Positions 22,001 to 30,420 of a stretch of DNA of 30,420 nt are shown one piece after another (the stretch's first letter is position 1; every line of letters begins with the position of its first letter). Source of the DNA: Ettlia oleoabundans (Eukaryota; Chlorophyta; Chlorophyceae; Chlamydomonadales). The position numbers and the translations under genes are program-made. Below the pieces are notes generated by a model, which ran no database searches, had not been told where the DNA came from, and saw only the letters and a list, made by a program, of their open reading frames with translations. The stretch spans positions 1 through 30,420 of the forward strand of contig JAAMXP010003258.1 in the NCBI GenBank assembly GCA_019693395.1, in the 5' to 3' direction.

Positions 22001-22532
22001 CCTCAATCATGGCCAGCCCGATGCGGTCCTTGACTGAGGAGCAGGGCTCCTGGGACTCCAGCTTTGCCAGCACTGTGGCCTTGGCGCCATCCGTCACCTT
22101 GTTGAGCTTCAGCAGCGGGGTGTTGCCTGCAAAAGGGGCGCGTTGCAAAATCAAAGCCAGGCCAAGTCAAGTCAAGGTCAAGGTATGCAGGTACGCAATA
22201 TGGAGGTACAACATATTGGAGGTAAGGGGTGCAAGCTGCCGTGGCACGGCAGAAGCAAGGGAGGGGCACGGCAGGGACACAGGTGGGTCCAGACGAGATG
22301 CAACAAGGCAAGCTGAGAAGCAAGGTTGGCTGGCTGGGACCTATGGATAGGCTTGAGTGAGGCTTGTGCAAGATGACGTCTAGCCCCACCAGCGTCAAGG
22401 GGCTGGGAACTCAAAGACCCAGCCCGTCAGCCAGCTTCCCAGTTCCTCTGCCTGTAGGGCTTACCAATCAGCTCAGATATGTTGTTGGCAACCTTGGGGA
22501 AGGGGCCAGTGGCCGCATCGTCAGACTTCTTC
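19084..22532 (-). CDS. Cysteine synthase, O-acetylserine(thiol)lyase (5' end not resolved)
   Basis: PLP enzyme making cysteine from O-acetylserine and sulfide. Exons: 22532-22465, 22126-21966, 21843-21675, 21475-21394, 21198-21186 (13-base microexon), 20896-20827, 20533-20466, 20209-20078, 19717-19658, 19452-19375 and 19179-19084. They code for about 332 aa plus an unresolved first exon. Key motifs: [25 protein letters not shown] (PLP lysine), [58 protein letters not shown] (phosphate-binding loop), [36 protein letters not shown] and [11 protein letters not shown]. All residues I know to be essential are present, so it should be active and not a regulatory paralogue. The first listed exon starts in phase 2, so an ATG exon must lie upstream; 23031-23006 is one possible donor-bearing candidate. 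Without it, plastid, cytosolic or mitochondrial targeting cannot be decided. Confidence 0.95.
21186..21198 (-). other. 13-base microexon of cysteine synthase
   Basis: Exon TGCGAACCCCAAG, preceded by acceptor cttgcag and followed by donor gtgtgg. It completes the split codon CC|T and gives Pro-Ala-Asn-Pro-Lys. This is the family's QFxNPANPKIHYETT stretch between the exons ending at 21394 and starting at 20896. Skipping it would shift the frame. Confidence 0.9.
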
Positions 22533-23168
22533 CTGCAGAGGAGAAGCAGGCACAATTTCTGCTGCGGAGTGGAGGTGAAGCAGATAGGAGCACAGAGCCG
22601 GAAACAACATTAGTTAAGCTTTGCCTGGCTCAGCATGGGAGGCTCCGTTGCTGCAGCTGGTGCCATGATAGCGGCATCATGGAATTGCGTAGCGTGCAGT
22701 GTGGGGTGCCCTGGTCTTCCACCAGCCCATGCACTATCTCTGTTGTGCTTATTCCGGGCGGTAGAGGCCGGGAAATGGCTGCCCTAGCGCCCCACCCGAG
22801 CCTATGGCGCAACCCTTTGCGAGAGCCGGCTGTTGATCACAATCACAGAATCCGCCTTCCGCTGGCAACAATAAAACACCTGCTGCGTTCGTCATTATTT
22901 CGCAAGATACATGGCAGGGTGAGCGGATGGCGATCAGGCTTGCCTATCGCTGCACTGCTGCGCAGGCTGTGTTGTGTGTATTTGTGCGGGTATGATACCG
23001 CATACAGACGCGTTTCGGCTGAGTTTCGCAACCGTTATCCGAACGCTGCACGCACCTGCCAAAGAGACCCATCTGGACTGCACTCTCAAATTTCGACAAC
23101 TACTTGATATTCGTTGAAGGCTCTGCAGTGCGATATATTAAGCACAGGGCGCGTGATGACGTTAGCGT
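22533..23168. promoter_or_regulatory. Upstream region of cysteine synthase (missing first exon and promoter)
   Basis: The first coding exon of the minus-strand gene must be here or further upstream. Several ATGs occur on the minus strand (for example near 22664 and 23031), but none gives a phase-correct, strong donor that decides the model. No other gene was recognised. Confidence 0.3.
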
Positions 23169-23212
23169 GCCAGCTGGAGAGGGTGAGGAAGTCGCCAGCT
23201 GGAGAGGGTGAG
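23169..23212. repeat. Short tandem duplication, 19-bp unit
   Basis: GCCAGCTGGAGAGGGTGAG occurs at 23169-23187 and again at 23194-23212, with a period of 25 bases. Confidence 0.9.
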
Positions 23213-23859
23213 CGGCAGCAGTGATCACCCAAATGACATAGTCTCTCTTGAGGAGCAAGAGTGGACGGTTGCGGAGGCCAAGCGTTGCGGCCTCTGGCTG
23301 CAGTACCCAGTAGCTCCCCAGGAGCCCTACACTAAGCCTGCAGGTGAGCTCTGAATTTTTCATGGGGAGGCACCAAGTAGCACCTAAACTCGCCCCGTTT
23401 TTCAGGAATCCCTGCATGAGCGGTACTAGAACCCAAAACCCGTTCGTAAGGGGCTCCAGGACTCACGTGCAGCCCTAGCTGCGTTGCCTACTGCGGCCCT
23501 CCTCCCGCCTGCATCAGCGACTGCGCACCTGGGTGGCGGGACCGTTTGCTTATACACCGTCAGTGCAACTGGTTCTCCCTGATTGATTCTTCTGCCCGGG
23601 GTGACCCTTCAGATCGCTGTTGACATCTGGAGAACACAGTTTTGAAACCACTCCCTGGCCCGCCACACTTGCCATACACCCTGGCCCTGTACGCCCGTTC
23701 TGCTGGTTTGTCCCGCCAAGGTGCCCGGGCCAGTGAGATTGTTGGGCATTACTATGGAGGCTATGAGTACCTCCTTGTGCGCAGGATGATCTGCAAGCGC
23801 CATGGACAAACGATCATGGTGCTGGTCAATGCTGTTCAGGCAGGCAGTCTTGGCGCCAC
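23188..23859 (+). pseudogene. Coding-like fragments of an unknown gene, left of the TIR element
   Basis: Not recognised. Two plus-strand stretches look like exons. One, about 23188-23343, encodes DIVSLEEQEWTVAEAKRCG and then YPVAPQEPYTKPAG, ending at a GTGAGC donor. The second, about 23624-23859, encodes YTLALYARSAGLSRQGARAS, EIVGHYYGGYEYLLVRRMIC and VLVNAVQAGSLGAT, and stops abruptly at the boundary of the TIR element. No start codon fits, and stop codons separate the pieces. It could be a gene remnant, a transposon protein fragment, or exons of a real gene that cannot be joined by eye. Confidence 0.35.
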
Positions 23860-25751
23860 CATCCCAACTTTTTGTGATGCTTGTATACACCATGTGGGGC
23901 GTGACATGGTATCAGGTTCAGTAAACAAGCTCCATGTCATGCCATGTCAGGCGTGATATGGGAGTAACAAGCAGCATGTCACCTCCATGTCGACATGAAT
24001 TTTTCCAACATGCACCATGTCAGCCGGTCACAGACAGAGAAGGGGCTGACATGCTGCATGTCATTAAGCATCCATGTCTATGGCTTGTACACATGGGTCC
24101 CCTGGTTTAAGGTATTGCTGCTGTAACGCTGCGGCTCCTGTGGTTCTCAGTACAACTAGGGTGACACGAACCTAGACAATGCCGAAGTAACGGGGAATCT
24201 AACCGTGGTGGACCCGCAACCCTGGGCAATCAACCTGGCTGGCGGCGGCGCATTCGCAGCGAGAAGGGGCATAACAGCCACCAAGCCAGAGCAATGCAGC
24301 CATGCTGCTTACACGACACAACTGGGAGGATAGTACCTCCAATCCAATCAGAGCTTTGAAATCAGGCAGACAACCCCTAAAAGGTGCATCCTGCTATGGG
24401 CTGATGCCCCGCCAGCTATGCTGACGGCACGCCGGGCGTGCTGTGGCGGGGCCCGTTCGGAGATTTCATGAGCCCTGGTGGGTTTGCAGTAAGCAGTTGA
24501 TTGTTTGCCGCACGTTCTGGCATTAGTGCAACGTAGCCGAGAGGCCGCCTTGCGCCTGCCATGGTGGGTAGTTGCCCGGCGCCCCTTGCCGGACGGCTGC
24601 GGCCGCGCCCCCTCATGGGTTGAATTCGCCTCTAAAGTGGTTTCAACGCTGTTCCGACGTTTCCGGCGGCGACAGTTGCAAGCCCATCAGCTTGCTAGGA
24701 CGGTTAGGTGCGCTCGGTGGTGACACGGGACCGTTTGGCAGTTTATGATGCATTTGAGGACGTGTCGTCGGCTTTAGGTGCTGCTTAGGGCCCGGAGTGT
24801 GGGCCAGTTCAAGCCGCGTCCAGCGCCCGCCTCCATCCCTGGGATGGGTTTGCAGGGCAGGTTCGTGTCTTGACTGCTTAATCCCGCTCTCTTCGGCCAC
24901 ATGAGTCCATCTTGAGCGTGGCAGGCAAGCATGCAGCCGTGCATCGCGCTTGTTCGGGTTGACATATATCTCATCAAGCAGTTGTAAAGAGGTGCAGCAA
25001 GGCAATTTGCACTACATCTGCCTCTTGTTTGCAGCTTCCCTTGCTACGGTCCTTTTGACAAAGTTCAATCGCTCGCTTGGGCGTTGCACTTTCTGCTGGC
25101 GAGTGCCCCAGCACACAGGTCTTGCCGCTGGTTGTCCTGTTCAGGCCTTTGCAGCACCGTGCATGAAAGGCAGCGGCAACTGTGCCGGGAATGCTTCAAG
25201 ATAATCCGGGCATTTGAGCTGTGCGGATTTGATACATCGGTGAAGCCTATTTTTTTGGGCTGCTGCCCAACCCGTCCCTTCCCAGGTCAAGAGGATGGTG
25301 CCGGCTCTCAAAACAAGCCGCCTGTCACCATACTGTCTTCCTCTGGCGCAAGTTGGCGAAAGAGCTAGGCCAGCCTTTTTAAGCCGATGCGTCAGCGGAG
25401 CAGCCGTTATGGCGGTCACTTAGCACCCGGCTGCTTCTTGTCATTGCTTCATTCAAGTTTTGTGGTATGTTTGGTGAATAATCATGTCAATCCTCCTCTT
25501 ACTGGCACAGCGTACACAGCAGAGTACAAGGGAAGGTCAACAGGAACGACCTTATAAACATGGTGTTGAGATGCTTCCTGTCAACACCGTGTGGACATGC
25601 AGCTTCCTGACATGGCTTGACAAGGCTGCAACAAGTTGACATGGCGGTGACAAGCTGCCATGTCAGGAGACTTTGCATACAAGCTGCTGACGTGGCACCA
25701 TGTCACATCCATGTATACCTGGTATATACATGGGGACCATAAGTTGGGATG
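23860..25751. mobile_element. Putative non-autonomous DNA transposon with 11-bp TIRs
   Basis: CATCCCAACTT at 23860-23870 is exactly inverted at 25741-25751 (AAGTTGGGATG). AC lies just outside each end, a possible 2-bp target duplication. Both ends (about 23880-24095 and 25550-25735) are packed with CATGTCA/TGACATG motifs, typical subterminal repeats of cut-and-paste elements. The 1.4 kb interior (24096-25550) has only short, unrecognised open frames and no transposase signature, so mobility would need a helper. Superfamily is not assigned. The short TIR and 2-bp duplication are weak on their own; the matching subterminal repeats and the interrupted reading frame raise confidence. Confidence 0.6.
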
Positions 25752-25910
25752 ACGCGCTTTGAGCGCTGTTCCTTCGATAGTGAGAGTGTTCCGCCCACAC
25801 TCTACTGTCCGCCATTCCTCAAAGCCCAGGGGCCACTATCCCTGCTATTACCTTCCTTCCATGCATGGAGCCCCGACGGCTCTTCTTTGCTAAACACCTC
25901 AGCCAAATGA
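25752..25910 (+). pseudogene. Coding-like fragment right of the TIR element
   Basis: A 52-codon open frame begins at the element boundary: TRFERCSFDSESVPPTLYCP, then FLKAQGPLSLLLPSFHAW, ending at TGA 25908. If the element and one AC are removed, it continues the left fragment's frame exactly. Its downstream part overlaps a different open frame with a GTGAGT donor at 25922, so the true continuation is unclear. No homologue is recognised. Confidence 0.3.
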
Positions 25911-26480
25911 CACCTGAGGAAGTGAGTGGTACACAGCGAGGGGCCATTCCCCAGACACGGGCTTGCCGAATACGATGTTACGGCAGATACAACAACATTT
26001 GGCTGTAGTTGACCCACCTTCAAAGGCAAGGCTGGACACTGCTCAGTCACCATGTGGGAATGCCCCACCCTGGCCTGGCCACAAACACTGGCAGATGCGC
26101 TGTGCCGCTGCGGAGTTGACGTTTTTCAGACTTTTACACAATCGATCGACACATCCTCAATTTTAGCTGCAAGTCCGAGCGTGCCATGAATCGACTCATA
26201 TGCATACTGCTGCGCAGCAACGTGGACCCAGGTTAGACATCCAAGTTGAACTATGAAGGGTGCGACGGACCTAGCCATGGCCGCACAGCGCGCTGCAGCG
26301 CACCGCCAGCCTGTCGCCGCATCTGGCCCGCAAGTCGCTCACGTGTGCCCCCATTCTCTATTTTTTCCTCTGCAAGGCTGACTCGCCGCGCTGGCCAGGG
26401 CACCTGAGAACTCCGTGCTGCAAATAGAGCAGCCTTCGTGCCACCGTCGTTTGTTGCCCCGGCTTCTTGACCGCTCCACT
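25911..26480. promoter_or_regulatory. Region upstream of the HAD phosphatase
   Basis: No supported gene. It should contain the promoter and 5' leader of the plus-strand phosphatase starting at 26481. The open frames present are short and carry no signatures. Confidence 0.3.
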
Positions 26481-28108
26481 ATGCACCCAATCCGAGCCGT
26501 GTTCTTTGGTGAGAGAGCGTCTGAGGACGCCAGGCGCTCCCCCGACTTCCACCGCTGCCACTGGCGGCGCTGTATGTCGTGCCAGTCGTACTTTGTGTTT
26601 GGGTGGCGGTGCTGGGACACAACATGTGCCAGTTTGTCCTGCCTCTGACCTATTTCATACCCTCACCGTGCGCTTGTGCTGTACGTGAGACAGATCTAGA
26701 TGACACGCTGGTGCTGACAGAAGATGCCGACAAGGCGGCCTTCAGCCGCGTGGCGGCGCTTGCGGAGGAGCTCCTTCCAGGCGTTAGCGGGCGGCAGATT
26801 GTCAACGACTGGCGGCCGCTCTTCCATGCGAGCCCCTGGTGCCCCGACGGCAAGGCGGGTGCTGCACGCAAGCTTCACTCTTCCGCTCCATAATGCTTAC
26901 AGCCCACAGTTGTTGACCTGACCGCATCTTGCATGGCAGCTGCCATTTTGCATCTTTCCCGGCGGCTGATCAGCCAGCGAGCACGCGCTCCATGTACCAA
27001 CCGGCGCCAGGGCGGGCCCTAGCCCTCCCATGCCCTGGCCGCCAGGGGCGTGCGCTCGCGAGAACAAATCATATACTGGGCTCAATCAGGTTTCCCTGCC
27101 TCGAGCCACTGGCAGGGTAGAGTATACGAGCCACTACAATTTGTCGCTCCAATGTGTCACCACGCTGCCTCCCTGCCTGCATACCTGCATGCGCCGTTTA
27201 TGAATCCTTGAGAACCCTGCCATGTACGTTTTTCTCGGCTGGCGATGATGTTTTGCCAGCCAGCAGTAACTCGGGTCTTCATGCTTGTTTTGCAAAGCCA
27301 CTCAACCCAAACAGCTGTCCTGCCATAAATGCATGACCGCAGGTGGAGGTGGAGGCGTGGCGGGCGCGGCTTTGGTTGCAAGCCATGAGCCGGCAAGGGC
27401 GGGAGGACGCGGCAGTGGCCGCCCGCCTGCAGCATTGCTTCAGCAGCACTCGCCTAGAGCACTTTCGGTTTGCCGAGGGAGTAGAAAGTATGGTGCAGCG
27501 CCTGCAGAGCAGCGGCTTGTTGACAGCCATTATCACAAATGGCCACCGCACTATCCAGCGGCAGAAGCTGGAGGCTTGCCAGGCGGAGCGCCTGTTCCAA
27601 CACGTGCTGGTGGGCGGCGAAGAAATAGCAGAGGGTTGTGGTCATGAGAAGCCGCACCCCGCAATCTTTCACAAGTGGGTTATGCTTTCTGCTTCATCAA
27701 TCAACAACAATCAGCTGTCTCACAGCATGGAAAGTGCTGCCTGCTCGTGTTGAGATTTGTCTGCATCAGCCAGTTGACATGGAAATGCAGCATTTTGGCA
27801 GCATCTCGTGGTAAAATGTGCCCATGTTGCAGAGCAGTTGGCACCCACCTGCCGTTCCCTGCTGCCCCTGCTGCTGTTGGTGCAGGGCCTGCAAGCTGGT
27901 GGGGTGCCTGCCTCAGGAGGCAGTGCATGTGGGGGACAGCCTGATTGCGGATGTGAATGGGGCGCTGCAGGCTGGGCTGGCTGGTGCGTTTTGGATCAAC
28001 AGGAATGGAGAGCGCCCACTGCCATCAGGAACGCAGGTCTTTGCCGTGCTTAGTAGCGTGCTGGAGCTACCGGCAGCACTGGAGCAGCTGCAAATGCTCC
28101 CGCAGTGA
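26481..28108 (+). CDS. HAD-superfamily phosphatase, NANP-like
   Basis: Mg-dependent phosphohydrolase of the haloacid dehalogenase fold, nearest in layout to N-acylneuraminate-9-phosphatase (human NANP is 248 aa; this is 247). Exons: 26481-26508, 26694-26854, 27343-27674 and 27886-28108, all in phase. Motif I FFDLDDTLVLTE holds nucleophile Asp10 and acid/base Asp12; its first Asp codon is split by intron 1. Cap region about 20-100. Motif II ITNG is at 127-130. Motif III Lys166 is in GHEKPHPAIF and motif IV HVGDSLIADVNGA contains Asp191 and Asp196. All catalytic residues are present. Intron 2 appears to start with GC (AAG|GCGGGT), because no GT donor keeps the frame. The name NANP reflects family resemblance; green algae are not known for a sialic acid pathway, so another sugar or metabolite phosphate is more likely. 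Confidence 0.88.
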
Positions 28109-28565
28109 CTTAACAACGCCTGTTCTAGCATATCAAAGCGCTCATGTCCTGCCTAACTATATGACTTTTGCTCCTCCAACCAGGTATGTTTGACCCGCAC
28201 CCAGCTCGTCCAAGTGACACTGCATTGGTTCTGCCTAGCATCTGAGTGAATACTGCAATTTCTTTCAACTGCACACTTGCACTTTTAACTCTTTTTTGGT
28301 GTGACATAAAGAATGCATTGTGATACCGATAAAGGCCAACAAGCAGAAAAAAGTGTGAGCTGCGCTACAATGTCTGGTTGCGTCCATCAAGCAGAGTCAT
28401 GTTTGGTGGAACGAAGTCAAGAGTCTTGCAGAAACCGGATACAATGCAGTGTCTACCGCACCATCTAAAGCAGTTCACACTATAAACCTCATGTACAGTA
28501 ACGTTGTCTATTTATGCCCTAGCCTTGATCAAAACTTGACAGCTGGAACTGCAGGGACAGCTGCT
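28109..28565. other. Convergent 3' region between HAD phosphatase and Rab
   Basis: AT-richer non-coding DNA holding the 3' ends of two convergent genes. No exon, repeat or RNA gene was recognised. Confidence 0.4.
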
Positions 28566-29946
28566 CTACTCTGCTGCGGTGGGCGGCGCCGCAGGTGCAG
28601 TGATATGCTCGCCTATCAGCTCAAACAGTGCTGCCACGTTGCTTCCCGATTTTGCTGATGTCTCAATGTACTGCATGCCATTGCTGCATCAGCATGGCCC
28701 GACAAAAGTCAATCAATGTCTGCTCAAATAACACTCACTGCGGCTACGTGCAGAAGAGGCGACTTGCGTGCGGCTGCAGCTGGGAAACGCTTAATGCACC
28801 AGGCAATGAGAGCAAGAGTTGTGACAGGCTGACACGGTAAGACCACAGGCACAGGTACAAAGCACCTGAGTGCACGCCGGCACCACGCACCTTTCCGCCA
28901 GCTGTTGTGCCTCCTCGCTGCTCACAGCTCGCTGCTCTGGTGACAAATCTGCTTTATTGCCGACCAATACCAGCAATGGTGCCCTTGCCGTGTTGCGCCG
29001 TAGCTCGGCAACCCAATGCACTGCTCGCTGGAAACTTCTCTTGCTGCTTACGTCATACACTACCGCGGCTGCTGTACTGCCCCTGTAATAGAGAGGGGCC
29101 AGTGACTCATACCGCTCCTGTCCAGCTGTGTCCCTGCAAACACAGCAAAGGACAGTCTTTGTGAGATGCACCACGCTGGGTTACGGCAGGGCACACAGAG
29201 AGGGCAATGCCGTGCCAGCTATTTATGGCAACCTGGTAGCTTGTAGGCAACCACGGCAGGGCAGGGCATTGCTTGGAGGTGCACAGTGATGTGTGGCTGA
29301 CATTGTTTCCATCCCACCAAAGCTGCGCACCAGATCTCAAACTTGATGGCTGCTCCAGAGGGAAGTGCCAAGGTGTGTGCGAGAAATGCCGCCCCAATCG
29401 TTAGTCCGTTTGATGGGTTGAAGGTTCCCCTACATTGCCGCTGCACAGAGGCAGGACCAGCATGGCGGTATCAATACGCGGCTGGACGGCTTGTAACCAG
29501 CCGCAAACACCACTGGACAGCACATAATCAGCAGCGAGCACCAGGCCTCCCAACTAAGCTGGCACCATTCAAGCTAGGACATACGACTGCCACTGCCTAG
29601 CACCTGCACAATGCAGCTCTTGCCGACGCCGCTGTCACCGAGTAGCACCAGCTTGCAGCGGGCAGGCCCAGTTTGCACCGGTGTGCCGATTCCGGGCAGC
29701 GGCTGCCGCTGCTTTTGCTCTGCAGGCACGGGACAAATTGAGGTGAGTGCAAAGGCAGCAGCCAGGCTGGCGGTGAGCAGGCGGTGGTGAAGGGCAGGCA
29801 CCAGCGGCGAGGCGCCCGCGTCAGGCCACGGCGCCTGCTTTTACCTACGCCACTCTAGACCGCTGACGTTGCTACTATCGGTTCCACAGCAGGACTCCCC
29901 CGACTCCTGCTGAAGCCCGCCCACCTCGAGAAGTGGCGCAGCCCAT
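28566..29946 (-). CDS. ARA6/RabF1-type Rab5-like GTPase, N-terminally lipidated
   Basis: Small GTPase of the plant-specific ARA6 (RabF1) branch of Rab5, acting on endosome membranes. Exons: 29946-29925, 29719-29604, 29440-29331, then 29133 to 28884 or 28866, and 28670-28566. Exon 1 has 22 bases and encodes MGCATSR, a myristoylation glycine plus palmitoylation cysteine like the MGCASS of Arabidopsis ARA6. Motifs: GDSGVGKS (P-loop, Lys41), switch I Thr in [33 protein letters not shown] and YIETSAKSGSN. The C-terminus ends ITAPAAPPTAAE with no cysteine, so geranylgeranylation is impossible, again as in ARA6. Length is 200 or 206 aa (ARA6 is 202). The exon 4 donor is ambiguous: GTG|GTGCCG or CAG|GTGCTT both keep frame, while the tempting AG|GTGCGT does not. 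A longer in-frame ATG at 29801 would give a spurious hydrophobic leader. Confidence 0.92.
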
Positions 29947-30420
29947 TGCGAGCCCCCTGTGGCGTGCAGTGAACTTTCAGGATGTTGTTAAGCAAAGATA
30001 GGGGTCCAAAAGCGAACGAACGTTCCCCTGGAGGGCGCAACCTGGACCGCCAGCCAGGCGCCGCCGGGAGGCTGAGTAGCCACAGGCTGGAACACACGAG
30101 GCAAATGGCGGTCTACCTGCGTGGCTTTCAGTGCGTTGCTGCCTCCCATGTTTTGGTAAAACACCACCACCCTGTTTTTTTTCTATGGCACAATCAAGTT
30201 TCCTTGCCCGGCAAGGGACAGCAAAGCGGGAACCTGCGCTGTGCAGGATGGTTTGTTGATGACCAGACCCTGTCCTCCCTTGTTTGGTGCTACCCTGTCC
30301 TCCGTGTTTGGCGCTTTACAGTTGATGGTTTTCGCATGTCAGGGGCCTAGACGGCATCAGCAGATCATCGCCAAATTAACGGTCAGAGATGCGGTCTGTT
30401 GTTTAGGGGTACGCAACACG
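29947..30420. promoter_or_regulatory. Upstream region of the ARA6-type Rab
   Basis: It likely contains the Rab promoter and 5' UTR. A plus-strand open frame at 29982-30350 has no recognisable family features and is treated as chance. Imperfect direct repeats of a TGTCCTCC…TTTGG(T/C)GCT unit occur near 30270 and 30297. Confidence 0.3.

Noticed and set aside
22630..23031. Minus-strand ATGs at 22812 and 23031 as a transit-peptide exon of cysteine synthase
   Set aside because: Neither gives a decisive phase-2 donor; kept only as an unresolved possibility.
24110..25400. Open frames inside the TIR element as a transposase
   Set aside because: All are short and none shows a recognisable catalytic or DNA-binding motif.
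28109..28565. tRNA or other RNA gene in gene-free stretches of the window
   Set aside because: No cloverleaf or B-box-like GTTCGANNC pattern in a plausible spacing was found by eye.
29574..29801. ATG at 29801 as the Rab start with a signal-peptide-like leader
   Set aside because: Rab proteins are cytosolic, and the upstream MGCATSR exon joins in phase and matches ARA6 architecture.

Overview
This window is nuclear DNA from a green alga. The protein-coding genes are broken into many short exons by GT-AG introns of roughly 100-500 bases. Coding sequence is GC-rich, with frequent CAG/GCC runs that encode Gln, Ala and Ser tracts. Introns carry CA/GT and CAGG microsatellites. The gene set is eukaryotic and plant-like: a calcium-dependent protein kinase, an ARA6-type Rab and a plastid/cytosol-type cysteine synthase. 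A chlorophyte is well supported. Chlorophyceae (Scenedesmus-like) is only a guess from base composition and low-complexity style.

Layout, left to right. (1) A NOSIP/U-box gene on the minus strand runs off the left edge. (2) A possible small Ala/Gly/Gln-rich protein lies on the plus strand at 2434-2882. (3) An 11-exon CDPK on the minus strand (3311-7817) is divergent from (4) a 9-exon VPS45 gene on the plus strand (8217-11696). (5) A SIRT5-like sirtuin on the minus strand (12060-13068) is divergent from (6) a 6-exon CoA-type mitochondrial carrier on the plus strand (13565-16051). (7) A small two-exon protein with a conserved SWAD motif is on the minus strand (17207-18009). (8) O-acetylserine(thiol)lyase is on the minus strand (19084 to at least 22532) and includes a 13-base microexon. 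(9) A poor region at 23.1-26.2 kb holds coding-like fragments split by a 1.9 kb element with terminal inverted repeats. (10) A HAD phosphatase of the NANP type is on the plus strand (26481-28108). (11) An ARA6/RabF1-type GTPase is on the minus strand (28566-29946).

The genes do not form one pathway, as is normal for an algal chromosome. Two themes recur. One is endosomal trafficking: VPS45 at TGN/endosomes and the ARA6-type Rab. The other is metabolism and acyl/CoA biology: a CoA carrier beside a predicted lysine desuccinylase, and cysteine synthesis. Gene pairs are mostly divergent or convergent, so short shared promoters are likely at 7818-8216 and 13069-13564.

The most noteworthy observations are these. 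The sirtuin has a canonical catalytic core but has lost most zinc-ligand cysteines. The Rab start exon encodes an N-terminal MGCATSR lipidation motif and the protein has no C-terminal cysteine. The cysteine synthase needs a 13-base microexon. A TIR element appears to have inserted in frame into an unknown coding sequence. Several introns probably start with GC. Two strong inverted repeats were found, one of them a perfect 16-bp hairpin inside a CDPK intron. Exon models were joined by hand from reading frames, splice consensus and remembered family consensus, with no alignment or transcript data.
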